36,745 nt of DNA from Azospirillum sp. B4. GTDB lineage: Bacteria > Pseudomonadota > Alphaproteobacteria > Azospirillales > Azospirillaceae. Position 1 is the first letter of the stretch. Each line of letters opens with the position of its first letter. Of this stretch, positions 17,170 through 26,031 are shown piece by piece. The DNA is taken from contig NZ_BACU01000503.1 of the NCBI RefSeq assembly GCF_000333275.1, positions 1 to 36,745 on the forward strand. Direction: 5' to 3'. The notes beneath the pieces are model-generated. The model saw only the letters and a program-made list of their open reading frames with translations, was not told where the DNA came from and searched no databases. Made by a program: the position numbers and the translations under genes.

Positions 17170-17571
17170 ATGGACGCGCAGCGCATCGCCATTGCCCAGA
17201 AGTGCCTGGACGCCGCCTATGACAGGACGATGGATTTCCCCGAGATCGTGGGAACGCTCATCGCCGGCGGGTTCGAGGGCTACGCCGTCGACTACCGCCG
17301 CGACACCGCGACATACTTCCTGCCCGATGGCGACAGTGTCGTGCTGGACGGTCCCGCCTCGGACGCCGCCGTGGCGCTGCCGTTCGACCAGGCGGGCGTG
17401 GTGGCCCTGATCCGGTGGGCCCAGGCCAACCCGCCTGACTATTCCTATGCGGGGTTCAGCGCCAAGGCCAAGGCCTGCGGCTGTGCCGGCTACATCGTCT
17501 CCTTCCCCGGCCGCCGCGTGCTCTACTACGGCCGCACGGCGGAAACGCATGTGGAGCACTTTCCGCGCTGA
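17170..17571 (+). CDS. DUF1398 family protein
   Basis: This 133-residue soluble protein matches the DUF1398 (YbcV-like) pattern: FPEIVGTLIAGGFEGYAVDY, TATYFLPDGDSV, YSYAGFSAKAKACGCAGYIV and the C-terminal GRTAETHVEHFP. The family has no firm function. AAGGAG lies 9 nt before the ATG. It follows marR at 37 bp, as expected for an operon, so it may belong to the response controlled by MarR. Confidence 0.85.
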   Translation: MDAQRIAIAQKCLDAAYDRTMDFPEIVGTLIAGGFEGYAVDYRRDTATYFLPDGDSVVLDGPASDAAVALPFDQAGVVALIRWAQANPPDYSYAGFSAKAKACGCAGYIVSFPGRRVLYYGRTAETHVEHFPR

Positions 17572-17665
17572 CGCCCTGGTGTGACCGGCGGCATGGCGAG
17601 GGCTGGCGGGATCGGCCATGATCACGCCCAAGGCCGGCATCGGCCGGCAAGAACGGGAGGGGACC

Positions 17666-18487
17666 ATGACACGCACCATCGCGGAAAAGCGCGCGGCCTT
17701 CCGCGCCCTGCATGAACAGGGTTGCTTCATCCTGCCCAATCCCTGGGACGTGGGCAGCGCCCGGATGATGCAGCACCAGGGCTTCAAGGCCCTCGCCACC
17801 ACCAGTTCCGGCTATGCCTGGTCGCAGGGGCGGCCGGACTATGGCGTCGAACGGGACGACGTGCTGGCGCATCTCCACGCCCTGGTGCCGGCCACGGACC
17901 TGCCGGTGAACGCGGACTACGAGTCCGGCTTCGCCCATGAGGTGGGGGACTTGGCCGCCAACGTCCGGCTGGTGGTTGAGGCCGGCGTCGCCGGTCTGTC
18001 GATCGAGGATATCCGCGCCGACGGGCGCCCCGGCTTTTACGACATCGCCACGGCGGTGGAGCGTATGCACGCGGCGCGCGCGGCCATCGACCAGGCCGAT
18101 CCGGCCGCCCTGCTGGTCGCGCGCACCGAAATCCTGTTGCGCGACCCGTCGCGCGTGGGCGAGGCCATCGACAGGCTGGTGGCGTTGGCCGACGCGGGTG
18201 CCGATTGCCTGTTCGCGCCGGGCATGGTGGAGACGGCCGACATCGCCGCCTTGGTGCGGGCGGTGGCGCCCAAGCCGGTGAACCTGCTGGTGATCCGGCC
18301 CAGCCTGACCCTGGCCGAGATCGCGGACCTGGGCGTGCGCCGGGTCAGCATCGGCGGTGGGTTGGCGCGGGCCGCCTGGGCCGCCGTGATGCGGGTGGGG
18401 GAGGGGCTGCGGGCCGGGTCGTTCGAGGCCCTGGCCGGGGGTGCGGCCTACACGCAGCTCAACGACATTTTCGACGGCTTCGCCTGA
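17666..18487 (+). CDS. Isocitrate lyase/PEP mutase superfamily enzyme
   Basis: The 273-residue product is a (beta/alpha)8-barrel enzyme. It shows LPNPWDVGSARMMQHQGF at about 23-40, TTSSGYAW, and the metal-binding strand VNADYESGF near residue 90, followed by GLSIEDI and ARTEILL. The KKCGH catalytic motif of true isocitrate and methylisocitrate lyases is missing, so it is neither of those. The superfamily cleaves or forms C-C and P-C bonds in 2-oxo or enol acids, and members of this short branch are mostly unassigned. The ATG at 17666 has GGAGGGG just upstream. It lies 94 bp after the DUF1398 gene. Confidence 0.88.
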   Translation: MTRTIAEKRAAFRALHEQGCFILPNPWDVGSARMMQHQGFKALATTSSGYAWSQGRPDYGVERDDVLAHLHALVPATDLPVNADYESGFAHEVGDLAANVRLVVEAGVAGLSIEDIRADGRPGFYDIATAVERMHAARAAIDQADPAALLVARTEILLRDPSRVGEAIDRLVALADAGADCLFAPGMVETADIAALVRAVAPKPVNLLVIRPSLTLAEIADLGVRRVSIGGGLARAAWAAVMRVGEGLRAGSFEALAGGAAYTQLNDIFDGFA

Positions 18488-18600
18488 CCGCGGCGTCGTC
18501 CCCGTATACGAAGTTACGTCCTATCCGGTCGTTTTGCCTTGGTTTTAAGGTGGCGCCGCGCCCCGGTGGCGGGGTGGTTTCGGCCGGATGGGAACGCGAG

Positions 18601-20064
18601 ATGCGCACCGGGGCGATGGGCCGGCGGCTGGCCGGCGCGCTATTCTTCTTGCTGGGCACGACCGGATGGGCCGCCGCCTCACCCTGGGGTGAGGTGGGCG
18701 ACACCCAGTTGCGCGCCGATATCGAGGTGTTGGCAACCGCCGGCCTGATCGACGGCGTCACCACCCCATGGCCCTTGCCCTGGACCGCCCTGGTCCCGGC
18801 CTTGAAGGCGGCCGACCTTGACGCTCAGCCACCGCAGGTGCAGGCGGCGGCCCTGCGCGTGCTGGGCCGCGCCATGCGGGAGAACCGGCCGGGTTTCGGG
18901 ACCACCGCCAGCGTGGACGTGGCCAGCGCCCCGGCCTTGGTGCGCGGCTTCGACAGCCTGGGCCGGGGGGACGGGCAAACCCAGGTGGCGCTGTCCTACA
19001 GTTCCAGCGCCGTTTCCGCCCGGCTGGCGGTCGGCGGCTACACCCAGACCTTCCATACCGGTGCGACCAAGCTGGCGCTGGACGACAGCTATCTGGCCGT
19101 GAAAGCCGGCGACGCGCTCGTGTACGGCGGCTGGCTGACCCACTGGTGGGGCCCTGGCTGGATCTCCGCGCTCAGCCTGTCCAACAACGCCCGGCCCATG
19201 CCCCAGGTGGGCATCCAGCGCCTGGACACCAGCCCTTCCACCTGGCCGGTGCTGGAATGGCTGGGCCCCTGGCAGGCGGAGTTCTTTCTGGGACTGCTGG
19301 ATGGCCCGCGCCTGCAACGGAACACGGTGTTCGATGCCCTGCGCATCACGGTGAACCCGGCGCCGGGGCTGGAGATCGGCCTGGCCCGCACCGGCCAGAT
19401 CTGCGGCCAGGGGCACACCTGCGACCCGGCGCAGTACTTCCAGCTGAACAATTCCCCCACCGACGTCAACAAGACCAATGACGAAGGCGTGGTGGACATC
19501 AAGTACGGCCTTGAGGTCTGGGGCGTGCCGGTCCAGGCCTACATGCAGCTGATGAACGAGGACTCGTCACCCGTCACCCATTCCGGCACCAGCCACCTGT
19601 TCGGCGCCACCGTCTTCGTGCCCGTGGCCGGCCAGCCCTTGCGGCTGACGGTGGAATACGCGGACAGCATTTCCACCACCAACGTCTTCAGCTTCGCCAG
19701 CCGCATCTACGGCTTCTCCTACACCAACGGCGGCTATCCCGACGGCATGCGCTATCGCGGCCGCACCATCGGGTTCAGCCTGGATGACGACTCCCGCCTG
19801 CTGTCCCTGCAGGGCAGCTGGCGCGACGCCGACGGCTGGACCTATGAGCTGACGCTGCACCACGCCGTGATCGGCACCGCGCAATCGGCCGGCGCCAATA
19901 TCGTCAGCCCGGTGCCCGTCAAGGTGAACATCCTGGAGGGGCGGCTCAGTTTGCCGTTCCGCCATGTCACCCTGGACCTGCGCGGCAGCGTCCAGGACGA
20001 CCAGGCCCGGCCGGACCACGGTTTCCAGCCAGCGGTGGAGGCGGCGCTGCGCATCGCCCTATGA
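18601..20064 (+). CDS. Wzi-like capsule assembly outer-membrane protein
   Basis: The 487-residue exported protein has a signal peptide ending near residue 25 (WAAA-SPWGE). An N-terminal helical segment follows, then a long series of alternating amphipathic strands expected of a beta-barrel. Family-like segments include LVYGGWLTHWWGPGWISALS, FFLGLLDGPRLQRN and GYPDGMRYRGRTIGFSLD. Wzi of Klebsiella and E. coli is an 18-strand barrel that anchors capsule to the cell surface. I use ATG 18601; 18616 is also possible and neither has a strong ribosome site. It opens the polysaccharide locus and lies 104 bp before the TetR-sugar transferase operon. No ECF-type promoter precedes it. Confidence 0.85.
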   Translation: MRTGAMGRRLAGALFFLLGTTGWAAASPWGEVGDTQLRADIEVLATAGLIDGVTTPWPLPWTALVPALKAADLDAQPPQVQAAALRVLGRAMRENRPGFGTTASVDVASAPALVRGFDSLGRGDGQTQVALSYSSSAVSARLAVGGYTQTFHTGATKLALDDSYLAVKAGDALVYGGWLTHWWGPGWISALSLSNNARPMPQVGIQRLDTSPSTWPVLEWLGPWQAEFFLGLLDGPRLQRNTVFDALRITVNPAPGLEIGLARTGQICGQGHTCDPAQYFQLNNSPTDVNKTNDEGVVDIKYGLEVWGVPVQAYMQLMNEDSSPVTHSGTSHLFGATVFVPVAGQPLRLTVEYADSISTTNVFSFASRIYGFSYTNGGYPDGMRYRGRTIGFSLDDDSRLLSLQGSWRDADGWTYELTLHHAVIGTAQSAGANIVSPVPVKVNILEGRLSLPFRHVTLDLRGSVQDDQARPDHGFQPAVEAALRIAL

Positions 20065-20087
20065 GATGAAAATTCGGGCATGGCGGG

Positions 20088-20112
20088 GGAATAATCGCCG
20101 CGCCCATCCGTC
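20088..20112 (+). promoter_or_regulatory. ECF-type promoter P2 before the TetR-sugar transferase operon
   Basis: GGAATAA (20088-20094), a 14-nt spacer ending in CATC, and CGTC (20109-20112). It matches the promoter of the sigma gene at 21426 except for one base less in the spacer. The start codon is 56 bp downstream. Confidence 0.7.
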
Positions 20113-20168
20113 ATGGAAGAAAGGGACCTGGCCCAGAGGCAAGTCCCGATCTGCCTGCCGGAGGTGCC

Positions 20169-20726
20169 ATGCCGTCCATCGTCGCCTGTGCCAAGACCAC
20201 GCCCCCGCGCGACCGTGTGCGCGACGCCGCCGCCGGCCTGTTCGCCGACCGGGGGCTGGACGGTTTCAAGATGCGGGACCTGGCGGAGCGGCTGGGTGTC
20301 AGCGTGATGACCCCCTACCGTTATTTCGAAAACAAGGAGGCCATCCTGGCCTGCGTCCGCGCCCACGGCTACGCCTGCCTGGCGGACGCGCTGGACCAGG
20401 GGTTGGCCGACGCGCCCCCGCCTCTGGTTGACCGGGTGGCGGCGCTGGCCGTCGCCTATGGCCGCTACGTGGAGGCGGAGCCCGCGCGCTATCGCCTGAT
20501 GTTCAGCCTGACCCCGGCGGATGGGCCGGGTGCCGCGGAGGTGCGCCGCCAGGAAAAGCGGGTGGAGGAGGTGTTCGCGCATGCCGGCTCGGCTGACCTC
20601 GGGCGTCTGCTGTGGTCCGTCCTGCATGGCGTGACCGCCCTGCATCTGGGCGGACAGGTGCCGGAGACGGGGCTGACGGCCGCCCTGGTCCGCGCCGCCA
20701 CCGTCTTCACCGGGACGACCGCTTGA
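20169..20726 (+). CDS. TetR-family regulator with WHG-type C-terminal domain
   Basis: This is a 185-residue regulator. Residues about 14-60 form the helix-turn-helix (FKMRDLAERLGVSVMTPYRY, then FENKEAIL). The C-terminal part (YVEAEPARYRLMFSL..., LLWSVLHGVTALHLGG) fits the TetR WHG-domain group. GGAGG is 4 nt before the ATG. Its stop is only 2 bp before the next start, so a regulator and an initiating sugar transferase are translated together, which is unusual and suggests feedback on polysaccharide initiation. It sits behind an ECF-type promoter. The ligand is unknown. Confidence 0.9.
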   Translation: MPSIVACAKTTPPRDRVRDAAAGLFADRGLDGFKMRDLAERLGVSVMTPYRYFENKEAILACVRAHGYACLADALDQGLADAPPPLVDRVAALAVAYGRYVEAEPARYRLMFSLTPADGPGAAEVRRQEKRVEEVFAHAGSADLGRLLWSVLHGVTALHLGGQVPETGLTAALVRAATVFTGTTA

Positions 20727-20728
20727 CG

Positions 20729-21394
20729 ATGACGGCCCCACAGCCGCTGCGGGTGACGGAACCGGCGCCGGCCGTGGCGGCGGTGCCGGCGCCCCGCGCC
20801 CACCCCCGACTGACCGCCAAGCGCCTGCTGGACCTGGGGCTCGGCGTGGCGCTGACCCTGGCCAGCCTGCCGCTGCTGGCCCTGATCGCGCTCATGATCC
20901 GGCTGGATAGCCGAGGGCCGGTGCTGTTTCGCCAGCAGCGCATCGGCCTGGCGGGCCAGCCCTTCCAGATCGTGAAGTTCCGCACCATGCACGTGCTGGA
21001 GGACGGCGCCGACGTGGTGCAGGCCACGGCGCGGGACCCCCGGGTCACCCGCCTGGGCCGCCTGCTGCGCCTCAGCTGCCTGGATGAGTTGCCGCAACTG
21101 CTGAACGTCCTGTCGGGGGAGATGTCGCTGGTGGGCCCGCGCCCCCACGCCGCCGCCCATGACGACTTCTACAGCGCCCGCATCCCCAACTATCTCTACC
21201 GCCAGAACGTGCGGCCCGGCATCACCGGCTGGGCCCAGGTCAACGGTGCGCGCGGGGCCACGCCCCTGCTGTCCGACATGCAGGCGCGGGTGGATTTGGA
21301 CGCCTGGTACGTCGACCATGCCAGCCTGGCCCTGGACCTGCGCATCCTGGCCCGCACCCCCTGGGAAGTGGTAAGCCGGCGCAAGGCCTGCTGA
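20729..21394 (+). CDS. Polyprenyl-phosphate sugar-1-phosphate transferase (short ExoY/WcaJ-like)
   Basis: The enzyme moves a sugar phosphate from a nucleotide sugar to a polyprenyl phosphate at the inner membrane, the first step of repeat-unit assembly. The 221-residue protein is the short form: one hydrophobic helix at about 34-57, then FRQQRIGLAGQPFQIVKFRT, the LDELPQLLNVLSGEMSLVGP catalytic region with its Asp-Glu pair, and VRPGITGWAQVNGARG. It lacks the four extra helices of WcaJ. The ATG is 2 bp after the TetR stop and has no clear ribosome site, so coupling is likely. The sugar cannot be read from sequence. Confidence 0.93.
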   Translation: MTAPQPLRVTEPAPAVAAVPAPRAHPRLTAKRLLDLGLGVALTLASLPLLALIALMIRLDSRGPVLFRQQRIGLAGQPFQIVKFRTMHVLEDGADVVQATARDPRVTRLGRLLRLSCLDELPQLLNVLSGEMSLVGPRPHAAAHDDFYSARIPNYLYRQNVRPGITGWAQVNGARGATPLLSDMQARVDLDAWYVDHASLALDLRILARTPWEVVSRRKAC

Positions 21395-21425
21395 GGCCTA
21401 TTTCGGAGGCGGGATGGACGCCCCT

Positions 21426-21454
21426 GGAATAAACCCGGAAGCACATCCGTCTTA
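21426..21454 (+). promoter_or_regulatory. ECF-type promoter P1, autoregulation of the sigma gene
   Basis: GGAATAA (21426-21432), a 15-nt spacer ending in CATC, then CGTCTTA (21448-21454). It lies 146 bp upstream of the sigma-factor GTG start, giving a long leader of about 140 nt in which I see no riboswitch or convincing gene. The box pair is of the -35/-10 type used by ECF sigma factors, and three more copies occur in this window. Confidence 0.8.
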
Positions 21455-21599
21455 GGGATGAGAGGACAGCGCATCCGCCGGGGAATTGGCCTTGGGATGC
21501 CGACCTGGATGGACGTAAGCTGATGCGGCGAAGGCACGGCGCTGACACGACCCTGAGACCCCAGCGGTGCGACGACCCCGTGTCGGAGAACCGCCGGCC

Positions 21600-22151
21600 G
21601 TGACCCGTCCCAACCCGTTCGCGAACGCCCTGGTCATGCAGCTGCCGGCGCTGCGGCGCTACGCCTTGGCGCTGGTGGGCAATGCCGCCTTGGCGGATGA
21701 TCTGGTCCAGGATTGTGTGGAGCGCGCGCTGCGGCAATCGGCGCAACTGCGGGAATTGCCCCGCATCTCCGGATGGCTGAGGCGGATCTTGAAGAATCTC
21801 TATACCGACGAGATCCGCCGAGGGAACGTCCGGGGGGAGGAGCAGGACATAACCGAACTGGCCGACCATGTGGAGCTGAGCGCGCCGCCGACCGACGTGG
21901 GCGCCGCGCGCGACTTCGTGAAGGCGGTCAGCCGGCTGACGCCGGAGCATCGGGAAATCCTGCTGCTGTCCAGCGTCGAGGAATTGAACTATCGCGAGAT
22001 CGCGGAGGAGCTGGGCATCCCGGTCGGCACCGTGATGTCGCGCCTGGCGCGGGCCCGTGAACGGCTGCGCAGCGTGATGCAAGGCGAGGGCGCGGAGGTC
22101 ATTCCGCTGCCCCTGGGCCCAGTCCCCCTAGGATCGAAAGACCGGAAGTGA
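21600..22151 (+). CDS. ECF-type RNA polymerase sigma factor
   Basis: The 183-residue protein has only sigma regions 2 and 4. Region 2 is at about 13-79 (RRYALALVGNAALADDLVQD, then the -10-binding GWLRRILKNLYTDEIRR). Region 4 is at about 105-158, with the helix-turn-helix YREIAEELGIPVGTVMSRLA. The GTG at 21600 has GGAGAA upstream; a GTG at 21567 and an ATG at 21636 are alternatives. Its stop overlaps the anti-sigma start by 4 bp (GTGA), the usual coupling for sigma/anti-sigma pairs. A GGAATAA/CGTC promoter lies upstream, and matching sites precede polysaccharide genes, so it probably directs this locus. Confidence 0.94.
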   Translation: MTRPNPFANALVMQLPALRRYALALVGNAALADDLVQDCVERALRQSAQLRELPRISGWLRRILKNLYTDEIRRGNVRGEEQDITELADHVELSAPPTDVGAARDFVKAVSRLTPEHREILLLSSVEELNYREIAEELGIPVGTVMSRLARARERLRSVMQGEGAEVIPLPLGPVPLGSKDRK

Positions 22152-22882
22152 GCGACCATACCCCCACCCCCCCTCCAATCGCGGAGGTCGACCTGCACGC
22201 CTTCCTGGATGGCGAGCTGCCGGACGAGCGCGCCCGCGTGGTGGAGGCCGCGATCCTGGCGGACCCCGCGCTGGCCGAGCGCCTGGCGGGCTATGAGGCC
22301 GACAAGGCCATGATGCGGCGCCTGTATGGCCCCCTGATCGACCGGCCGGTGCCCCGGCACCTGGTTGATCTGGCCCAGTCGGCGGCGACCGAACCCGTCC
22401 GGCCCTGGGCGGACTGGCGCCGGCTGGGGGCCGTGGCCGCCGTCGTGCTTCTGCTGGTGGGCGGGGGGGGCTATCTGGCCCTGCGTCCGGCCGCCGACGT
22501 GGTGCAGCTGGCGCTGGCGGCGCGTGAGGTGCCGGCCGCGGTGCCGGCGGACCTGGCACCCTACAACGCGGCCTTGAGCCGCATCGTCGCCCTGAACATC
22601 AAGGTGCCGGACCTGGCCCGCGCCGGCTATCGGCTGGCGGGGGTGAAGGTGGCGGGCGACGCCGCCACCGTGGCCTATCGCGACGCCGACGACCGGCTGT
22701 TCACCCTCTACCTGCGCCGCTCGGACGGCACGGTGCGCTTCGACCAGTTCAAGCGGGACAAGCTGCGGGTCTGCGTCTGGCAGGACGATCAACTGAGCAT
22801 GGTCATGGCCGGCGAGATGTCGGCGGCGGTGATGCAAAAGCTGGCCAGCATGGCCTATCTGGGCCTGACGGCCACGACCTAG
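22148..22882 (+). CDS. Membrane-spanning anti-sigma factor
   Basis: The 244-residue protein holds the adjacent ECF sigma factor inactive until an envelope signal arrives. Residues 1-75 form the cytoplasmic sigma-binding helices, with DLHAFLDGELPDERARVVEA typical of this class; I see no HxxxCxxC zinc site. Residues 93-112 are a single membrane helix, and 113-244 are a periplasmic domain of unknown ligand. It starts at a GTG inside the sigma stop codon. Its TAG shares CTAG with the stop of the convergent DUF1329 gene. Release probably involves regulated proteolysis or a conformational change; the sequence does not show which. Confidence 0.92.
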   Translation: MSDHTPTPPPIAEVDLHAFLDGELPDERARVVEAAILADPALAERLAGYEADKAMMRRLYGPLIDRPVPRHLVDLAQSAATEPVRPWADWRRLGAVAAVVLLLVGGGGYLALRPAADVVQLALAAREVPAAVPADLAPYNAALSRIVALNIKVPDLARAGYRLAGVKVAGDAATVAYRDADDRLFTLYLRRSDGTVRFDQFKRDKLRVCVWQDDQLSMVMAGEMSAAVMQKLASMAYLGLTATT

Positions 22883-24261
22883 CGGATAGACCGTGCTGAC
22901 AGGCTGTCCGGGCTGAACAGCGTGGCGGGATGGGGCGGGGTCACCATGTAGGGGGTGGTCTCGCCATTGAAGGCGAAGGTGTAGGCATAGCCGCCCAGCT
23001 CGAAATCATGAATGAACTGGCTGCCGATCACCACCGCCGGCACGTCCGGCATCAGGTACATGGTGGCCTGCCCGAATTTCCACAGCTTGCCCTGTTCGTC
23101 CCAGGAATCGCCGTAAACCGCCATCCAGGTGTCTTCGTCGAGGTAAAGCCGCCGATGCGGGACCACGTCATGCGCGCCACGGGCCAGGGTGCCGTCGACC
23201 ATCCAGACGCGGTGCAGCTCATAGCGCAGGGCGTCTGGGTTGGGATGGCCGCTGGCCAGCACCGCCGAAGCCGGTTGGGCGTAGAGGCGGTTGTTGTTAT
23301 AGGGCACGTACATCTCGGCTTTGCCAACCAACTTGAAGTCATAATGGTCCAGCCCGCCGAAGAAGATGTAATACTCGTCCTCGCTCATGTAGCCGGCGGC
23401 GTCCGTGTCCGGCACGTCGTAGGAGATGGCCGGCGCCTTGCGCACGCGGTGTTCCCCCGGCAGCAGGCGCCAGGCGGCGAAGTCATGCCGCCGGATGTTG
23501 ATGGGCTGCCAGTTCAGATAGCCTTCCCCCACCCGCGAGGCCGGGGCCACCGCCAGGTGCAGGGTCTTGAAGTAATAGCCGCCGTAGCTGTCCGGCGTGG
23601 CGTCGCGGTAATAGTAGGGGAAGTCCGCGATCTCCCTATAGCCGCTGGCCTTTTCCACCACCCCGTCCGCTGGCACCACATAGGTGCTGACCGTCACCTC
23701 CCGCGCGGGGCCCCAATAGGCCAGCAGGTGGTTCCACATGGCCTGGAAACCATCCTTGGGAATGGGGAAGGGGATGCCGCCCACCGCCCCCTCAACCCCG
23801 TAGGCGATACCCTCCGGCGCCGGTCGCGCCCGCGTGGCGTTGAGGCGGATGTTGTCATAGACCCAGTCCGGCGCCGCGGCGGTGCGGTGGCTGGGATAAA
23901 TGTCCATGCGATAGCCGGGCTGGGTTTCGAAAAGGTGCTTCGCCCCTTCCGGCAGGCGGTCGGCATGCTCCCGGAAATTCGCGGCGGTGATGGAGAACAG
24001 GGGCTTTTCCCCGGCGAAAGGATCGGGGCGGGGGCCGTTGACCGGCGCGCCGGGCGTGGACAGGCCGCCCGTCCAGGCCGGGATGGCACCGTCGGCGCTG
24101 CCCGCGCGCTCCGCCCCCACCGGCGTCAGCCGGGACTTCAGCTGTGCCGCCTCCTGCTCCGACACCTGGGCGCGGGCGGGCGACAGGGCGGCGGCAACCA
24201 GCAGGCCGGACAGCACGGGCAGGAACAGGGCGGACAGGGAGAGGACGGACGGGGATCGCAT
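22879..24261 (-). CDS. DUF1329 family exported protein
   Basis: The 460-residue product has a signal peptide ending near ARAQ (about residue 31). The mature protein shows DUF1329 features: LTPVGAERAGSADGAIPAWT, the WDYxxRDATPDS-like region, GYMSEDEYYIFFGGLDHYDF, YVPYNNNRLY and RLYLDEDTWMAVYGDSWD. The family has a LolB-like fold and is usually encoded next to DUF1302 proteins, as here; an envelope lipid or hydrophobic-compound role is suspected but not proven. I use ATG 24261 because the signal peptide starts there; the frame opens at 24318 and neither start has a good ribosome site. It is divergent from the DUF1302 gene. Confidence 0.85.
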   Translation of the reverse strand: MRSPSVLSLSALFLPVLSGLLVAAALSPARAQVSEQEAAQLKSRLTPVGAERAGSADGAIPAWTGGLSTPGAPVNGPRPDPFAGEKPLFSITAANFREHADRLPEGAKHLFETQPGYRMDIYPSHRTAAAPDWVYDNIRLNATRARPAPEGIAYGVEGAVGGIPFPIPKDGFQAMWNHLLAYWGPAREVTVSTYVVPADGVVEKASGYREIADFPYYYRDATPDSYGGYYFKTLHLAVAPASRVGEGYLNWQPINIRRHDFAAWRLLPGEHRVRKAPAISYDVPDTDAAGYMSEDEYYIFFGGLDHYDFKLVGKAEMYVPYNNNRLYAQPASAVLASGHPNPDALRYELHRVWMVDGTLARGAHDVVPHRRLYLDEDTWMAVYGDSWDEQGKLWKFGQATMYLMPDVPAVVIGSQFIHDFELGGYAYTFAFNGETTPYMVTPPHPATLFSPDSLSARSIR

Positions 24262-24426
24262 GGGCTCGCGCGGCGGGGCGCCTGGTTGGTGTTCCCCCGG
24301 GGGCGGGTGCCGGATCATGGCCCGAGCGCGCCCGGCGACACAAGCGGCATGTGGCGGCCGCGCGCCCTGTCGCAGGCTGTGGTAGCTTCAATGTTTCAAG
24401 CCTTTGACGGACCGAGACAAAGCGCA

Positions 24427-25995
24427 ATGGCCCCCCGCCCTTTCCGGACGCCCTCACGCCTATTGGGACCCTGCCTCCTCGCTTTCGTCTTTGGTACCAC
24501 GGCCGCCCTGGCGGTGGAACTCCATGCCGGCGGCGATATGGAGGCGCGGTGGGACAACACCGTGCGCTACACCGTGGCCAGCCGCGTCGGTCCCCGTATG
24601 GGCGCCCTGCTGGACAACCCCAATTGGGATGACGGCGACCGTAACTTCGCGCCTGGGCTGGTCTCCAACCGCGTGGATCTGCTGTCCGCCCTGGATCTCA
24701 GCTGGGGGGACTGGGGGCTGCACGCCGGGGCGGCCGCCTGGTACGACACTGTCTACCAGGGCAGCACGGATGAAGCCGGCAACGCCACCGACAACGCCGG
24801 CACGGCCGCGCCCGGCCACTTCGCCCCCGCCGTCCGTGACCTGCACGGCCAGCATGCCGAGATGCGGGAGGCCTTCGTCCACGGCGCCTTCACCGTCGCC
24901 GGCATGCCCGTGTCGGTGCGGGTGGGGCGGCAGACCCTGCTGTGGGGCGAAAGCCTGTTCTATGATGGCAATTCCATCGCCGCCGCCCAGGCGCCGGCCG
25001 ATTATACCCGCGCCATCAGCGGCCCCAGCGCCTATGGCAGCGACACCTATCGTCCGGTGGGCCAGGCGGCCGTGACCCTGCAGCCCTGGTCGGACATCGC
25101 CCTGTCCCTCTACCACCAGTTCGAATGGCGGCCCACGCGCCAGGCGGGGGACGGCAGCTATTTCAGCTATCTGGATTACCTGGGCGCCGGCGGTGACCGC
25201 CTGTATGTCGGTCCCGGGCGCTACCTGGCCCGCCAGGCCGACCGCACGCCCGATGCCGCCGGCCAGTTTGGCGTGGCCTTGCATGCCACCCTCGACGGGG
25301 TGGACTACGGCTTCTACGCGCTACGCTACAATGCGCTGGATCCGCAATACGCCACGGGGCCGGACAGCGACGCCACCGCCGCCGGGGCCGCCGGCTATTA
25401 CCGCCTGGTCTATCCCGGCGGCATCCGCCTCTATGGCGCCAGCTTCAGCACCGCCCTGGGCGACAGCACAGTGACGGGGGAGGTCTCGGGCCGGCACGGC
25501 ATGCCCCTGATCCTGCCACCGCCGGTCATCGGGGCGCAGGCGCTGTCGCGCTATGCGGCCTACGTTCGGGGCGACGTGGTGCACGGCCAACTGTCCCTGA
25601 CCACGGCGCTGGGCCGCTCAGCCCTGTGGGACAGCGCCGACGTGAACGCCGAGGCGGTGGTGGACCATGTGGCCGGCCTGGCCCGCCCGGAGAGCGAAGG
25701 GCAATGGCAGCAGCCTGCGCTGAAGGCCCGCGTGCTGGTTGAGCCTCACTATTTCCAGGTCCTGCCCAACCTGGACCTGACCGTGCCGCTGGGCCTGGGC
25801 TATAACCTGACCGGGCACAGCCTGACCTACTACACCCAGAACGCCGGCGGTGGCGACCTGACCCTGGGCGTGACCGCCACCTATCGTAGCGTGTGGAAGG
25901 CCAGCCTGCTGCTGACCCATTACATCGGCGCGCCCAGCCAGCAGTGGCTGGCGGATCGCGATTTCATCGCCTTGGGGCTGGAGCGGACCTTTTAA
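24427..25995 (+). CDS. DUF1302 family outer-membrane protein
   Basis: The 522-residue exported protein has a signal peptide ending near residue 30 (AALA-VE). It then shows many alternating strands and ends in LGLERTF, where the C-terminal Phe is the signature of outer-membrane barrels. DUF1302 features include WDNTVRYTVASRV, NFAPGLVSNRVDLLSALDLS and VRVGRQTLLWGESLFYDGNS. The family pairs with DUF1329, which is divergent here across 165 bp. The true role is unknown; a channel or porin-like role for hydrophobic or lipid-like compounds is possible. ATG 24391 is an in-frame alternative. The gene converges on the fusion dehydrogenase 36 bp away. Confidence 0.85.
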   Translation: MAPRPFRTPSRLLGPCLLAFVFGTTAALAVELHAGGDMEARWDNTVRYTVASRVGPRMGALLDNPNWDDGDRNFAPGLVSNRVDLLSALDLSWGDWGLHAGAAAWYDTVYQGSTDEAGNATDNAGTAAPGHFAPAVRDLHGQHAEMREAFVHGAFTVAGMPVSVRVGRQTLLWGESLFYDGNSIAAAQAPADYTRAISGPSAYGSDTYRPVGQAAVTLQPWSDIALSLYHQFEWRPTRQAGDGSYFSYLDYLGAGGDRLYVGPGRYLARQADRTPDAAGQFGVALHATLDGVDYGFYALRYNALDPQYATGPDSDATAAGAAGYYRLVYPGGIRLYGASFSTALGDSTVTGEVSGRHGMPLILPPPVIGAQALSRYAAYVRGDVVHGQLSLTTALGRSALWDSADVNAEAVVDHVAGLARPESEGQWQQPALKARVLVEPHYFQVLPNLDLTVPLGLGYNLTGHSLTYYTQNAGGGDLTLGVTATYRSVWKASLLLTHYIGAPSQQWLADRDFIALGLERTF

Positions 25996-26031
25996 GAAAG
26001 CCCTCAGGCGCCGAGCATCCGCCCGCTTGGA

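Noticed and set aside
21458..21523. Short 21-codon frame right after the sigma promoter
   Set aside because: It has no ribosome site and no recognisable peptide; probably chance in the long leader.
22930..24426. In-frame extension of the DUF1302 gene by about 500 codons
   Set aside because: The extension is antisense to the DUF1329 gene and low-complexity; a signal peptide starts at ATG 24427.
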